From Bacteroidota bacterium (lineage in GTDB: Bacteria > Bacteroidota > Bacteroidia > AKYH767-A > OLB10), in assembly GCA_016713525.1 (NCBI GenBank), contig JADJOZ010000001.1, positions 62,001 to 126,000 of the forward strand: a stretch of 64,000 bases of DNA, given 5' to 3'. A program made the translations under genes and the position numbers. Of this stretch, positions 33,057 through 42,556 are shown one piece after another. Position 1 is the stretch's first letter; every line of letters starts with the position of its first letter. The notes beneath the pieces were generated by a model that saw only the letters and a list, made by a program, of their open reading frames with translations, did no database searches and had not been told where the DNA came from.

Positions 33057-34487
33057 ATGAACGAAACTATAGCCAGCCGGCTTTTTTCATTGCTTATCAA
33101 AGCTTTTGCTCATCAACCAACAAAGGGACAGGAAGAAGCACTGAAGCGAATCGCCAATTTTGTGGAGAAAAGTACATCGGGCGATACCTACTTATTAAAA
33201 GGGTATGCAGGAACGGGTAAGACTACCATTATCAGTGCATTAGTGCGAACGCTGCCTTCTATTGGATTGAAGGTGAGTCTTTTGGCTCCAACCGGACGTG
33301 CGGCTAAAGTAATGTCAACCTATTCCGGCAAAATCGCATTTACCATTCACCGTAAAATTTATCGTCCGAAAAGAAATGATGGGAATTGGTATTCTTATTC
33401 ATTGGCTCCAAATCAGCATTCCAATACGCTTTTTATTGTTGATGAGGCTTCTATGATTCCAGATAACAGCAATGGACCCGATGCCAATGGTAATACCCAG
33501 AATTTACTACAGGATTTGATTGATTATGTAAAGGCAGGAGTTAATTGCAGAATGCTATTAGTAGGCGATAATGCACAGCTTCCACCGGTGGGCATGGATA
33601 AAAGTCCGGCACTCGATATTAAGTTGCTTGCAGGGTATTATGGCTTACGGGCAGGACATTTTGAATTGACAGAGGTAGTGCGACAGGAAAAGGAATCGGG
33701 GATATTATTTAATGCAACCAATCTTCGGGAGCAAATTCGGGAAAATGGGAAATTCCCTGCTTTTCGTGATGGCTTTCCCGATTTTGAACGAGTGGCAGGT
33801 TCTGAATTAGGTGATAAATTATCGGATGCCTACAACGAATCAGGTCCCGAAGAAGTAGTTGTTGTTTGCCGATCGAATCGTTCGGCGAATAATTATAACA
33901 GACAAATCAGATTTGGAAGTCTTTGGATGGAAGATGAAATTGCAGCAGGCGATTATTTGATGGGCGTGAAAAATAATTATTTCTGGCTCGAGAAAGATTC
34001 ACCTGTAGGTTTTATTGCTAATGGGGATTTACTACGAATTACCAGAGTCATTGGATTTGAAGAATGTTATGGTTTCAGGTTTGCCAATATTGCGGCATTG
34101 CTGGTCGATTATCCCGATCATCCGGCAATTGAATTGAAGGTAGTTCTTGATAGTTTATATACCGAAGCTCCTGCACTTACTCGAGAACAATCGAATGATT
34201 TATACAAGAAAATTCTGGAGGCGCATCCCGAAGCCGATACAAAAACAGCAAAACATGCGCTGATTGCTAAAAGTGAATATTATCAGGCGTTACAAGTTAA
34301 GTTTGCCTATGCCGTAACTTGCCATAAAGCTCAGGGTGGTCAGTGGAAAAAGGTATTCGTTGATCAGGGTTTCATTACAGAAGAAAAAGTTGATCTGGCA
34401 TTTTTAAGATGGCTGTATACCGCAATAACAAGGGCTACTGAAAAAGTTTATCTGGTAAATTTTAAAGATGAATTTTTTGAAGGTTAA
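33057..34487 (+). CDS. RecD-like superfamily 1 DNA helicase
   Basis: The 476-aa product has Walker A GYAGTGKTT (49-57), LLAPTGRAAKVM (motif Ia), Walker B LFIVDEASMIPD (about 128-139), VGDNAQLPPVG (motif III), and C-terminal VTCHKAQGGQWKKVFVD and YTAITRATEKVYLV (motifs V-VI). This is the RecD2/PIF1-like arrangement without the RecD2 N-terminal extension. It unwinds DNA 5' to 3', probably in repair or replication restart. The small insertion before the C-terminal motifs is SH3-like. Confidence 0.88.
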   Translation: MNETIASRLFSLLIKAFAHQPTKGQEEALKRIANFVEKSTSGDTYLLKGYAGTGKTTIISALVRTLPSIGLKVSLLAPTGRAAKVMSTYSGKIAFTIHRKIYRPKRNDGNWYSYSLAPNQHSNTLFIVDEASMIPDNSNGPDANGNTQNLLQDLIDYVKAGVNCRMLLVGDNAQLPPVGMDKSPALDIKLLAGYYGLRAGHFELTEVVRQEKESGILFNATNLREQIRENGKFPAFRDGFPDFERVAGSELGDKLSDAYNESGPEEVVVVCRSNRSANNYNRQIRFGSLWMEDEIAAGDYLMGVKNNYFWLEKDSPVGFIANGDLLRITRVIGFEECYGFRFANIAALLVDYPDHPAIELKVVLDSLYTEAPALTREQSNDLYKKILEAHPEADTKTAKHALIAKSEYYQALQVKFAYAVTCHKAQGGQWKKVFVDQGFITEEKVDLAFLRWLYTAITRATEKVYLVNFKDEFFEG

Positions 34488-35033
34488 TTAACGGATTCCA
34501 TTTTCAGGAAATTTTCCTTTAACTTTTCTGTAGTAATCCATCATGAATTCAATATCTTTTTCCATGTCTCCGGTCAGGTAATAAGGTGCTTCCACTTTGA
34601 CTTCTTTTCTTCCATAATCAAAGGCAACCATTACCACCGGGATATTTGCTTTTTGAGCTATATAATAAAATCCTGTTTTCCATTTTGGAGCATAACTGCG
34701 TGTCCCTTCAGGAGTAATACAGATGGAGAATCGTTGGTATTCATTGAACAAGTCAGAAACAGCATCAACAAAATTGTTGTTTTTGGACCTGTCAACCGGA
34801 AATCCTCCCAGTGATTTGAATATCCATCCAAAAGGAAATCGGAATAGTTCCTTTTTGGCAACGTATTTCGTATCCAGTTTCAATATACTCCTCGCAGCCA
34901 GTCCCACAAAAAAATCCCAGTTGCTGGTATGAGGTGCAACAATCATTACATATTGTTTCAGCGACTCAGGAATGGCTCCATTTACTTTCCAGCCAAACAG
35001 TTTAAACAACAATTTATAGAGCGGTCTCATCAC
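34488..35033 (-). CDS. 1-acyl-glycerol-3-phosphate acyltransferase-like protein
   Basis: The 181-aa product has the PlsC motifs HTSNWD (H35-D40) and TPEGTR (107-112), with GGFPVDRS between them. It transfers acyl groups to lysophosphatidate or a similar lipid at the inner membrane. It is shorter than typical PlsC (about 240 aa) and lacks a strong N-terminal membrane helix, so it may be a member of the short subfamily with another acceptor. It is convergent and abutting with the helicase gene. Confidence 0.85.
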   Translation of the reverse strand: MMRPLYKLLFKLFGWKVNGAIPESLKQYVMIVAPHTSNWDFFVGLAARSILKLDTKYVAKKELFRFPFGWIFKSLGGFPVDRSKNNNFVDAVSDLFNEYQRFSICITPEGTRSYAPKWKTGFYYIAQKANIPVVMVAFDYGRKEVKVEAPYYLTGDMEKDIEFMMDYYRKVKGKFPENGIR

Positions 35034-35159
35034 AGTTTTGATGGTTTATGCAGGCTGCAAGGTAATAAAAGTTATGAAAGTTGCCTTTTTTCAGTAAATC
35101 AGTAGTTTTTTAATTTTTGGAACAATTATTGAATAAAGCGAAACACCAATCCAACTATT

Positions 35160-35699
35160 ATGAAATCAATGACCAATTATGTTTGGCTGCTATTGCTGTT
35201 TTTGACTTTTCAGGCATGTGCACCTGCCCGTGTACCATTTACACAGCAACTGAGAGAGAAGTATGAGCTTAAACCGGAAGAATTGAAAAGCATTCAGTTT
35301 TATACTTCCAATGACCTTATTTTAAGAAGAGGTGAGAATAAAAGCAGTAAGGAAACTGAAGGTGGTGAACTGACACTTTTAAAAGACGGAAAAATAGAAG
35401 AGGTAATCATTAAAGCCGGCACACCTTGTCTCATTGAAGAGGTGGTTGATGGCAACAGAGTGAAAGTTAGTTTTGAAGATGGAGTAAATAAATATCTGGT
35501 TTTTGGAAGCATAAATAACCGGGATGGATATTATACCCTTTTGGCAATTGAGTGGATTAGTGGAAAAGGTAAGATGAATTATGGTGATCAAACTTATATG
35601 TCAAATTCAGGCAGCAAGGATTTGTTTTTAACGCTAAGGGTAAAGAGTCTGCAGAAATTTAAAACAGATCAAAAAGTAGTTAAAGGGAAGAAAATTTAA
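35160..35699 (+). CDS. Lipoprotein of unknown function
   Basis: The 179-aa product has a lipobox (FQACAP, Cys about residue 20). The mature part is beta-rich (LKSIQFYTSNDLILRR, VKVSFEDGVNKYLVFGS), and the family is not recognised. TAATTTTTGG about 50 bases upstream is close to, but not exactly, a -7 box. Confidence 0.7.
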   Translation: MKSMTNYVWLLLLFLTFQACAPARVPFTQQLREKYELKPEELKSIQFYTSNDLILRRGENKSSKETEGGELTLLKDGKIEEVIIKAGTPCLIEEVVDGNRVKVSFEDGVNKYLVFGSINNRDGYYTLLAIEWISGKGKMNYGDQTYMSNSGSKDLFLTLRVKSLQKFKTDQKVVKGKKI

Positions 35700-35710
35700 G
35701 TGAACTAAAA

Positions 35711-35788
35711 TGGTGGGATGTACTGGACTCGAACCAGTGACCCCTGCCTTGTCGAGGCAGTGCTCTGAACCAACTGAGCTAACATCCC
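35711..35788 (-). tRNA. tRNA-Val (anticodon GAC), CCA encoded
   Basis: A full cloverleaf folds on the minus strand: acceptor GGGATGT/ACATCCC, D-arm GCTC/GAGC, anticodon stem CTGCC/GGCAG, T-arm ACTGG/CCAGT with TTCGAGT loop, discriminator A and encoded CCA (35711-35713). The anticodon loop is TCGACAA, giving anticodon GAC for Val codons GUC/GUU. Position 33 is C instead of the near-universal U. Confidence 0.9.
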
Positions 35789-35811
35789 TGAGGTGCAGCA
35801 AAGATACATAA

Positions 35812-36441
35812 TCAGAATGTACCTGTGAATATTTTTACGATCATAATTATCCCATAAATACTGAGAGCCAGTCCGGAAATGCGATTCATCCATACCAGAA
35901 AATTTGCTGTAATAATTCCTTTGAGACGGGCTGCAACCCAGGCTTTCAGCAAATCGGTACCGAATACCATCCCTAGTGTACTTGAATAAAATAAGAGAGC
36001 ATTATAACCGGTATAATGTTCTTTTACCGTAACAGCACCGGCCACACCCAGCCAGAATAGTAATGCAGAAGGATTCAGCGTGTTCATCGTAAATCCTTTC
36101 AGTATATCAATGATTCGTGTTTTGGAATCATCAATTACTTCAAGGGCACCGGCATTAATTGTTGCTTCCTTAAAAAAGGTGAATATGCCAAAAGTCAGGA
36201 TCAGCAAACCTCCGGAAATTCCAATAATAAAATCATATTCCTTGAGATAAAAAATAAATGAACTTCCGAAGAAGGTTAAAGCAGCAAAGAATGCATCGCT
36301 GAGAAAAACCCCAACTGCGAGCATGGAAGCCGGAAGCACTCCTTTTTTAATGCTGGTATTAATAATCATGAAAAAAACCGGACCTACCAAAAGGGCCAGA
36401 ACACCACCCAATAAGAGTCCGCTTATGATTGGTTCAAACAT
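35812..36441 (-). CDS. LysE-family amino-acid/metabolite exporter
   Basis: The 209-aa product is an inner-membrane protein with about six hydrophobic segments and the family start ISGLLLGGVLALLVGPVFFMIINTSIKKG, plus NPSALLFWLGVAG. LysE/RhtB proteins export amino acids or similar small molecules. The substrate cannot be read from sequence. Confidence 0.88.
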   Translation of the reverse strand: MFEPIISGLLLGGVLALLVGPVFFMIINTSIKKGVLPASMLAVGVFLSDAFFAALTFFGSSFIFYLKEYDFIIGISGGLLILTFGIFTFFKEATINAGALEVIDDSKTRIIDILKGFTMNTLNPSALLFWLGVAGAVTVKEHYTGYNALLFYSSTLGMVFGTDLLKAWVAARLKGIITANFLVWMNRISGLALSIYGIIMIVKIFTGTF

Positions 36442-36522
36442 GATTCAAGTGTAACAAATTTGGATGAAAATAGATTTGTATTCATGTAAAAAGTTGAATG
36501 CATAACTTAAAGTTAAGATTTT

Positions 36523-38064
36523 TTAAGCCTGGTTTTCAGCCAGTTCTTTGTCAACAAATTCTTCCCATTTTGCGAATTGTGTAATCTTCATTACTCTTGG
36601 AAATTTATTTTGAGCCCCAACTTTATTATTCATTTTCATCCAATTCAGAAAAACTGTGGAGGGTACTACCTTCACTATAATATTGTTTAATGCCGATGAA
36701 CGTTCTACGCGGTAATCGTCGTTTAAAATTTTAAGTTTCTCATCAAGGGCTTCTGTAATTTGTAATTCTTCGCACGGATCATCAACACCAACATACCACT
36801 TATGAGCAAATAAACTTCCAGATGGAATTCCACTCACTGTAAATTCATTAATACGAATATTCAACTCTTCACTCACCATCTCTATAGCTTTGTTCATGTT
36901 GTCAACCGACAAATGCTCTCCGCACAAACTCAGATAGTGTTTGGTTCTGCCAACAATCACAATCTGACATTTCTCCTTGTTGGTAAATCTTACAACATCC
37001 CCAATCAAATAACGCCAGGCACCTGCGTTCGTAGAAAGCATAATGGCATAATCCTGACCTTCTTCGACCTCATGCACCATTAGCGTTTTTGGCTTGCCTA
37101 TAATTTCACCTTCACTGTTAAAGTAGGTATCATTAAAAGGAATGAATTCGAAAAAAATCCCATTATTAATGATCAGTTTCATGCTTCTGTTTCCAGGCTC
37201 ATTCTGATATGCTATGAATCCTTCCGAAGCCAGATAGGTTTCGATATAAATTAATGGCTTTTCGAGTAACCCTTCAAAACTTTTTCTGTATGGTTCAAAC
37301 GAAACACCACCATGAACGTATATGCTGAGGTTGGGCCAAATATCATGAATCGTTTTTAGTTTATAACGTTCAATGACTTTTTCAATAAGCAATTGTGACC
37401 ACGCAGGTACACCCACAATAATTCCAATGTCCCATTCATGTGCCTTTTCTGTGATCTCATTAAGCTTGGCATTCCAATCAACTTCATTGGCAATTTTTCT
37501 TCCGGGTTTGTAGAAGTGCTGAAACCAGAATGGAATATTGCTTGCAGTAATACCACTTAAATCGCCTTCGAAATAACTTCCTTTTTGATGCAAATGGGTA
37601 CTGCCACCAAGCATCAGAATCCCTTTTTCAAACAGGGATTCCGGAAGGTCATATTTTGCAAGAGATAAAATTTGTCTGATACTGACTTTTTGTATCGAGC
37701 GTATCATGTCACGGGTAACCGGGATATGTTTACTTGATGAATCGGAGGTGCCTGAACTTAATGCAAAGTACTTTACTTGCCCGGGCCAGCAAACATCTTC
37801 CTGATTATGCAAACTTTTATTCCACCACTTTGAAAAAATGGAATTGTAATCATGCACAGGAACCGTTAAGCGGAATTTGGTAACGAATTGGGGACTGGCA
37901 ATTATTTTAGAAAATTTATAGGCCTGTCCGAATAAGGTAAATTGAGAAGTACGAAGCAACTGTCTCAGCACTTTGCGCTGGTGTTGCTCAGGAGTATATC
38001 TTTCAAAACTGATTTTGTGCCTCAGCGCAATACCTTTCTTAATGATACTTCCCAATAAAGGCAT
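36523..38064 (-). CDS. GH3-family acyl-acid-amido synthetase-like protein
   Basis: The 513-aa product matches the bacterial GH3 (auxin-responsive promoter) family within the adenylate-forming enzymes. Motifs are YFALSSGTSDSSSKHIPVT (phosphate loop), YIETYLASEGFIAYQN, WRYLIGDVVRFT and IVGRTKHYLSLCGEHLS. Plant members couple acyl acids to amino acids; bacterial substrates are unknown. It stands alone upstream of icd. Confidence 0.87.
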   Translation of the reverse strand: MPLLGSIIKKGIALRHKISFERYTPEQHQRKVLRQLLRTSQFTLFGQAYKFSKIIASPQFVTKFRLTVPVHDYNSIFSKWWNKSLHNQEDVCWPGQVKYFALSSGTSDSSSKHIPVTRDMIRSIQKVSIRQILSLAKYDLPESLFEKGILMLGGSTHLHQKGSYFEGDLSGITASNIPFWFQHFYKPGRKIANEVDWNAKLNEITEKAHEWDIGIIVGVPAWSQLLIEKVIERYKLKTIHDIWPNLSIYVHGGVSFEPYRKSFEGLLEKPLIYIETYLASEGFIAYQNEPGNRSMKLIINNGIFFEFIPFNDTYFNSEGEIIGKPKTLMVHEVEEGQDYAIMLSTNAGAWRYLIGDVVRFTNKEKCQIVIVGRTKHYLSLCGEHLSVDNMNKAIEMVSEELNIRINEFTVSGIPSGSLFAHKWYVGVDDPCEELQITEALDEKLKILNDDYRVERSSALNNIIVKVVPSTVFLNWMKMNNKVGAQNKFPRVMKITQFAKWEEFVDKELAENQA

Positions 38065-38095
38065 AATCCTCTGTTCTATAAATTAATGGAAAAGA

Positions 38096-38126
38096 TGCCT
38101 GAATGACCATCAAAATCAATCAGGCA
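38096..38126 (-). terminator. Possible terminator of the isocitrate dehydrogenase gene
   Basis: A 7-bp stem TGCCTGA/TCAGGCA with a long loop lies about 60 bases after the icd stop on the minus strand, followed by TTTT. The large loop and short T tract make it only a possible terminator. Confidence 0.35.
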
Positions 38127-38186
38127 CCTTTAATTTGTTGACGCAATGTTATGGTAAACTTAAAACAATTTACCGTAATTTCAAAA

Positions 38187-39467
38187 TCAGGCAGAAACAG
38201 GTTCCATCTGGCGGATGATTTCAGTGCCAAACTCGCTGCATTTCAATAGAGTAGCCCCTTCCATCAAACGATGAAAATCGTAGGTAACACGCTTGCCGGC
38301 AATTGCTTTTTCAACTCCGTTATAAATTAAATCAGATGCCTCAAGCCATCCTAAATGCTCCAGTAACATAGCTCCGGAAAGTATAACTGAACCTGGATTC
38401 ACTTTATCCTGTCCCGCATATTTCGGCGCAGTTCCGTGAGTTGCTTCAAAAATAGCATGACCAGTCATGTAATTGATATTTGCACCCGGTGCAATTCCAA
38501 TTCCACCCACACAAGCAGCAAGTGCATCTGAAATATAATCACCATTCAGGTTTAACGTTGCAATCACTGAATATTCATCCGGACGTAAAAGTATTTGTTG
38601 GAGGAATGCATCTGCAATAGAGTCTTTCACAATTAATTTTCCACTATCAACTGCCGATTTCATTGCTGCTTCAGCTGCTTCTTTGCCTTTTTCTTCAGCA
38701 ATTTTATCGTACTGTGGCCAGGTGAATGTTTGATTTGCAAATTCTCTTTCAGCTAATTCATAACCCCACTTCTTGAATCCACCTTCCGTGAATTTCATGA
38801 TATTTCCTTTATGAACTAAAGTCAGTGAAGGTTTTTTATGCTTTATTGCATATTCCAGAGCTGCACGGATTAATCGTTCAGAACCTTCCTTTGAAACAGG
38901 TTTGATTCCGATTGATGATGACTCAGGGAAACGGATTTTGTTTACCTTCATCTCATCCTGAAGAAATTTAATTACTTTTTCAGCTTCGGGAGTACCGGCC
39001 ATGTATTCGATACCGGCATAAATATCTTCTGTATTCTCACGGAAAATTACCATGTTGGTTTTTTCAGGATGTTTTACCGGTGAAGGAACACCTTCAAACC
39101 ATCTTACAGGACGAAGGCAAACATAAAGATCCAGAATCTGACGCAAAGCAACATTCAACGACCGAATTCCTCCTCCAACCGGAGTAGTTAATGGGCCTTT
39201 GATAGCAATTAAATGCTCGCGGATTATATCCAGAGTTTCATCAGGTAACCAGTTTCCGGTTTTGTTGAAAGCTTTTTCTCCTGCAAGTACTTCTTTCCAG
39301 ATAATTTTGCGGGAACCATTGTATGCGCGTTCTACTGCAGCATCGATTACTCTTACTGAAGCAGCCCAGATATCAGCTCCGGTGCCATCACCTTCAATAA
39401 AGGGAACAATAGGGTAATTAGGAACATTTAGCTTTCCATTGCTAGTTGTTATTTTTTGTCCTTCCAT
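38187..39467 (-). CDS. icd: NADP-dependent isocitrate dehydrogenase
   Basis: The enzyme converts isocitrate to 2-oxoglutarate in the TCA cycle. It has PFIEGDGTGADIW near the N-terminus, the substrate loop GGGIRSLNVALRQ, VIFRENTEDIYAGIEY, and FEATHGTAPKYAGQDKVNPGS. The ATG at 39467 (MEGQKITTSNGKLNVPNYP) is chosen over the upstream start at 39527, whose extension is unlike the family. The length is then 426 aa, close to E. coli Icd. Confidence 0.95.
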   Translation of the reverse strand: MEGQKITTSNGKLNVPNYPIVPFIEGDGTGADIWAASVRVIDAAVERAYNGSRKIIWKEVLAGEKAFNKTGNWLPDETLDIIREHLIAIKGPLTTPVGGGIRSLNVALRQILDLYVCLRPVRWFEGVPSPVKHPEKTNMVIFRENTEDIYAGIEYMAGTPEAEKVIKFLQDEMKVNKIRFPESSSIGIKPVSKEGSERLIRAALEYAIKHKKPSLTLVHKGNIMKFTEGGFKKWGYELAEREFANQTFTWPQYDKIAEEKGKEAAEAAMKSAVDSGKLIVKDSIADAFLQQILLRPDEYSVIATLNLNGDYISDALAACVGGIGIAPGANINYMTGHAIFEATHGTAPKYAGQDKVNPGSVILSGAMLLEHLGWLEASDLIYNGVEKAIAGKRVTYDFHRLMEGATLLKCSEFGTEIIRQMEPVSA

Positions 39468-39557
39468 GATAATAATTTGATTTTTTATTTTGTTGTGTAG
39501 TCGTAAATTGTATTTATCAGAAATCAAGTTCCAGATCGAATTGGGAACGCAATTGAT

Positions 39558-40409
39558 TCAGATCCGGATTTTTTCTGCCATCTTATTAAATTTTTCAGCA
39601 GGAGTATATGCTGTTTCTTTCAATTCGGTTTCTTCAACAACCCGTGTTGAAATGGTGATTTGTCCGTTTTGAAGCCCCTTTTTCATCCATGCTAATAACT
39701 CAACTTTGGTACCCTGAATTTCTTCTGCCTGTATAGCATTATCAACCGGGATTTCAATGTGAGTTTCATCTTTCAGAATAGGTTGGTGTTTATTAAGAGC
39801 TACTGCCAGTTGCTTTCGACCTTCCGCATGATTTTTATCTGCAAATGCTTTCCAGACTTTAAACATTTCATCGGTATCGATTGGTTGGGTACCGCTGAAT
39901 TGTTCTTCTGCAGCAATTTCATCCCCATTCTCTTTTTTCTGCGGATTCAGATTTTTTGAAATAGATACCGTTGATCCCGATGTTGCTCTGTTACGTTGAA
40001 CTGTTGATGCTGGTTTGGTTGCTGTCGGTTTGGTTGGTTCCGAATGTGGTGTTGTAGCACTTTTAATTTCTTCTTTTTTTTCTTCTGATACAACAACTTG
40101 CTTTTCTTCAACTGCAGCAACTGGCTTGACAGGTGATGCTGCAGGTGTAACGGGCGGAACAATAGGAGCAGGTTTTTCTGCCTGAGGTGATGCAGGTGCA
40201 ACCTGTGCCGGTTTCACCGGAAGCGGAGCAACACTTGCAGCAGGTGCAATTGTTTGAGGTGTTGTAAGTACTGCAGATGAAAGTGCCGCCATCTTTAACA
40301 ACGATAATTCTGTATGCAACCGCTGATTTTGTGAAGCTTTGAATTCAATATCACATCGGTTTCCGATTTCCAGATAACGGAATAATAATTCTGCAGGACA
40401 TAAAATCAC
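39558..40409 (-). CDS. dnaX: DNA polymerase III gamma/tau, C-terminal fragment
   Basis: These residues begin with the end of domain III (ELLFRYLEIGNRCDIEFKASQNQRLHTELSLLKM), continue through a long Pro/Ala/Val/Lys-rich linker and end with a globular tau part (FKVWKAFADKNHAEGRKQLA). The written frame ends EKIRI, but adding one A to the run at 39569-39574 (T6 on the plus strand) gives the conserved tail EKNPDLNQLRSQFDLELDF with the stop at 39517-39519. The fragment is out of frame with, and overlaps, the N-terminal part. Confidence 0.88.
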   Translation of the reverse strand: MILCPAELLFRYLEIGNRCDIEFKASQNQRLHTELSLLKMAALSSAVLTTPQTIAPAASVAPLPVKPAQVAPASPQAEKPAPIVPPVTPAASPVKPVAAVEEKQVVVSEEKKEEIKSATTPHSEPTKPTATKPASTVQRNRATSGSTVSISKNLNPQKKENGDEIAAEEQFSGTQPIDTDEMFKVWKAFADKNHAEGRKQLAVALNKHQPILKDETHIEIPVDNAIQAEEIQGTKVELLAWMKKGLQNGQITISTRVVEETELKETAYTPAEKFNKMAEKIRI

Positions 40410-41190
40410 CTGCTAATAAATAATCAGTTAGTCTGAAGTAATATTCGTAATCCAGAATATTCAGATTTTCTATAACATGCTTGTAAGTAACATCATTACC
40501 TGCAAAACTTACTATCTGATCAAAAATGGAAAGTGCATCCCGTAAGGCACCATCTGCCTTTTGAGCAATCAGATGCAATGCTTCAGGCTCTGCACTTACA
40601 TTTTCTTTTTGTGCAATCCATGCAAGGTGACTTGCAATATCTTCAATAGTGATTCTGTTAAAATCAAATATCTGACAACGCGAAAGAATGGTTGGAATTA
40701 TTTTATGCTTTTCTGTGGTAGCCAGAATGAAAATTGCATATGGAGGAGGCTCTTCCAAAGTTTTCAGAAATGAATTGAATGCTGAAGCCGATAACATGTG
40801 AACCTCATCGATAATATATATCTTGAAATTCCCCGACTGCGGCGCATACCTAACCTGTTCCACCAGATTACGCATGTCATCAACTGAATTGTTTGAAGCA
40901 GCATCGAGTTCAAAAATATTGAGACTTTGACCGTTATTAAATGAAATACACGACTCACATTCATTGCATCCTTCCATGTCAGGGGTTGGATTAATGCAGT
41001 TAATTGTTTTTGCAAGAATTCGTGCACATGTTGTTTTACCTACACCCCGTGGTCCACAGAAGAGAAATGCCTGAGCTAAATGCTTGCTTTTAATTGCATT
41101 TTTTAAGGTAGTGGTAATTGACGCTTGTCCAACTACTGTGTTAAAAGTGGCCGGGCGGTATTTTCTGGCGGAGACAACAAAATGATCCAT
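40351..41190 (-). CDS. dnaX: DNA polymerase III gamma/tau, N-terminal fragment (clamp-loader ATPase)
   Basis: This is the AAA+ ATPase of the clamp loader: RKYRPATFNTVVGQ, Walker A FCGPRGVGKTTCARI, the Zn module CNECESC, Walker B IYIIDEVHMLS, and sensor LATTEKHKIIPTILSRCQ. The frame leaves the family after LLAGDFMSC. In relatives about 50 residues of domain III follow before LEIGNRCDIEF, which here appears almost at once in another frame. So roughly 150 bases seem missing, out of frame. dnaX is essential, so an assembly error is the likeliest reading. Confidence 0.92.
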   Translation of the reverse strand: MDHFVVSARKYRPATFNTVVGQASITTTLKNAIKSKHLAQAFLFCGPRGVGKTTCARILAKTINCINPTPDMEGCNECESCISFNNGQSLNIFELDAASNNSVDDMRNLVEQVRYAPQSGNFKIYIIDEVHMLSASAFNSFLKTLEEPPPYAIFILATTEKHKIIPTILSRCQIFDFNRITIEDIASHLAWIAQKENVSAEPEALHLIAQKADGALRDALSIFDQIVSFAGNDVTYKHVIENLNILDYEYYFRLTDYLLAGDFMSCRIIIPLSGNRKPM

Positions 41191-41224
41191 TGGTTCGCGA
41201 AATGGGTTATAATTATGGAATACG

Positions 41225-41232
41225 CAAATTTA
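41225..41232 (-). promoter_or_regulatory. -7 element of dnaX
   Basis: The minus strand reads TAAATTTG, a full TAnnTTTG match 34 bases before the dnaX ATG. No TTG at the -33 distance was found. Confidence 0.45.
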
Positions 41233-41302
41233 GCGTTTTTCTTGCAGTAAAAGGCTCATTTTACATATATGGCGCAAGTTTTGATGAATTAGCAATCCTT
41301 AC

Positions 41303-41334
41303 TTGCATTGTTACTGAAAGTCTCGGTAATTTTG
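41303..41334 (+). promoter_or_regulatory. Bacteroidota-type promoter of the VWA gene
   Basis: TTG at 41303-41305 and TAATTTTG at 41327-41334 are 21 bases apart, fitting the consensus. The start codon at 41383 follows 48 bases later. Confidence 0.6.
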
Positions 41335-41382
41335 ACCAAAATTAGTGCTGATCTTCCTTCTGTTAAATATTGCTGATTTCTG

Positions 41383-42546
41383 ATGTTCCGAACTGGTTTT
41401 AAGGGGTTTATAATTTTCATGGTTTTTCTGTTTTCGACTTTGCTGAAAAGTATGCCGGCAAATCACGATTCAATTGATAATCAGATGCCTGTAGTTGAAG
41501 TTGTATTTTGTCTCGATTTGAGTGGCAGTACTAACGGATTGATCGACAATGTGCGGGAACAGGTGTGGAGTGTAGTTAATATGATTGCAACGGCTTCTCC
41601 AAAAAGAAAATTGCGAATCGGTCTGGTCGGGTTTTCCCGCCCTAGTTTTGGAGGACAAAATAATTATGTGAAGACAATCAGCAAACTAACCGATGATTAT
41701 GATTTGCTGGTTGCCGAAATGTGGAAAATTAAGCCTCAAATTGAAAAAGGGGATCAGTTTGTAAGTAGTGCGCTCGAAGCTGCCGGATTAAATATGAACT
41801 GGTCCAAATCGAAAGATGCTGTTAAAGTATTGTTCCTGATTGGAAACGGACGCGTCGATACCGGTTCCCCCGATTACAGGAGTGTGGTGTCAACTATTTC
41901 TGAAAATGATATTTACTTAGTTCCTGTTTATTGTTTGCGTGAACGAAAATCGAATGAAATTGAAGGCTGGAATCAAATTGGCAGAATCGTAAACCGGCCA
42001 ATCGAAGCGATTTGGGTTTTGAAACGTGATCCTCTCATTAAACCTGCTAAAGATGAAGGCCGGCTGGCCCAATGGAATCGTGATTTGAACCGACTCCTGA
42101 TTTCTTATTCCAAAGAAAGTAAAGAGTATCTCAATGCTGTTATTACCTGCGATAATAAAAGCATGATTTTACATCCGGTTTCATATGAGAACAGGTTATT
42201 TTTCCGGGTTTCTGAACACTGTTTGAATAAATTGCAGAAGTGGGATCTCGCTGCTGCTAATCTGACTTCTGCTTCCGATTTGTTAAGATATGATATGTCG
42301 CTGATGGAAGATAGTTTGCAACGAAGAACCATTAACCGAATTTATGATGGCATTGAAAAAGGTAATGAATCGAAGGCAATTCTTATTGATAAAATAAAAA
42401 AACAGCTGCCTTATGAAAGGCAACTGTTTCTGAATAGTATCGTTTCTAAACCCGATTTCGAATCTTCTCAAATTCTTGAAAAAGTTGTCTTGAGAAATGT
42501 GCTCAATGCATGCAAAGCAAAATCGATTTCTTTTCCAGTTGAATAG
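41383..42546 (+). CDS. Exported von Willebrand factor A domain protein
   Basis: The 387-aa product has an N-terminal hydrophobic export signal (FIIFMVFLFSTLL). Its VWA domain at about 38-225 carries a complete MIDAS DxSxS (Asp45, Ser47, Ser49 in CLDLSGSTNG), so it can bind a divalent metal and probably a protein partner. The C-terminal part (about 230-387) is helical and not recognised. It stands alone, without the MoxR or BatD-type neighbours usual for VWA proteins. Confidence 0.85.
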   Translation: MFRTGFKGFIIFMVFLFSTLLKSMPANHDSIDNQMPVVEVVFCLDLSGSTNGLIDNVREQVWSVVNMIATASPKRKLRIGLVGFSRPSFGGQNNYVKTISKLTDDYDLLVAEMWKIKPQIEKGDQFVSSALEAAGLNMNWSKSKDAVKVLFLIGNGRVDTGSPDYRSVVSTISENDIYLVPVYCLRERKSNEIEGWNQIGRIVNRPIEAIWVLKRDPLIKPAKDEGRLAQWNRDLNRLLISYSKESKEYLNAVITCDNKSMILHPVSYENRLFFRVSEHCLNKLQKWDLAAANLTSASDLLRYDMSLMEDSLQRRTINRIYDGIEKGNESKAILIDKIKKQLPYERQLFLNSIVSKPDFESSQILEKVVLRNVLNACKAKSISFPVE

Positions 42547-42556
42547 GAATTACCGG

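Noticed and set aside
40351..40409. Programmed dnaX frameshift giving gamma and tau
   Set aside because: In E. coli the shift follows domain III and needs an A-rich slippery site with a hairpin. Here the break is inside domain III with about 50 codons missing and no such site.
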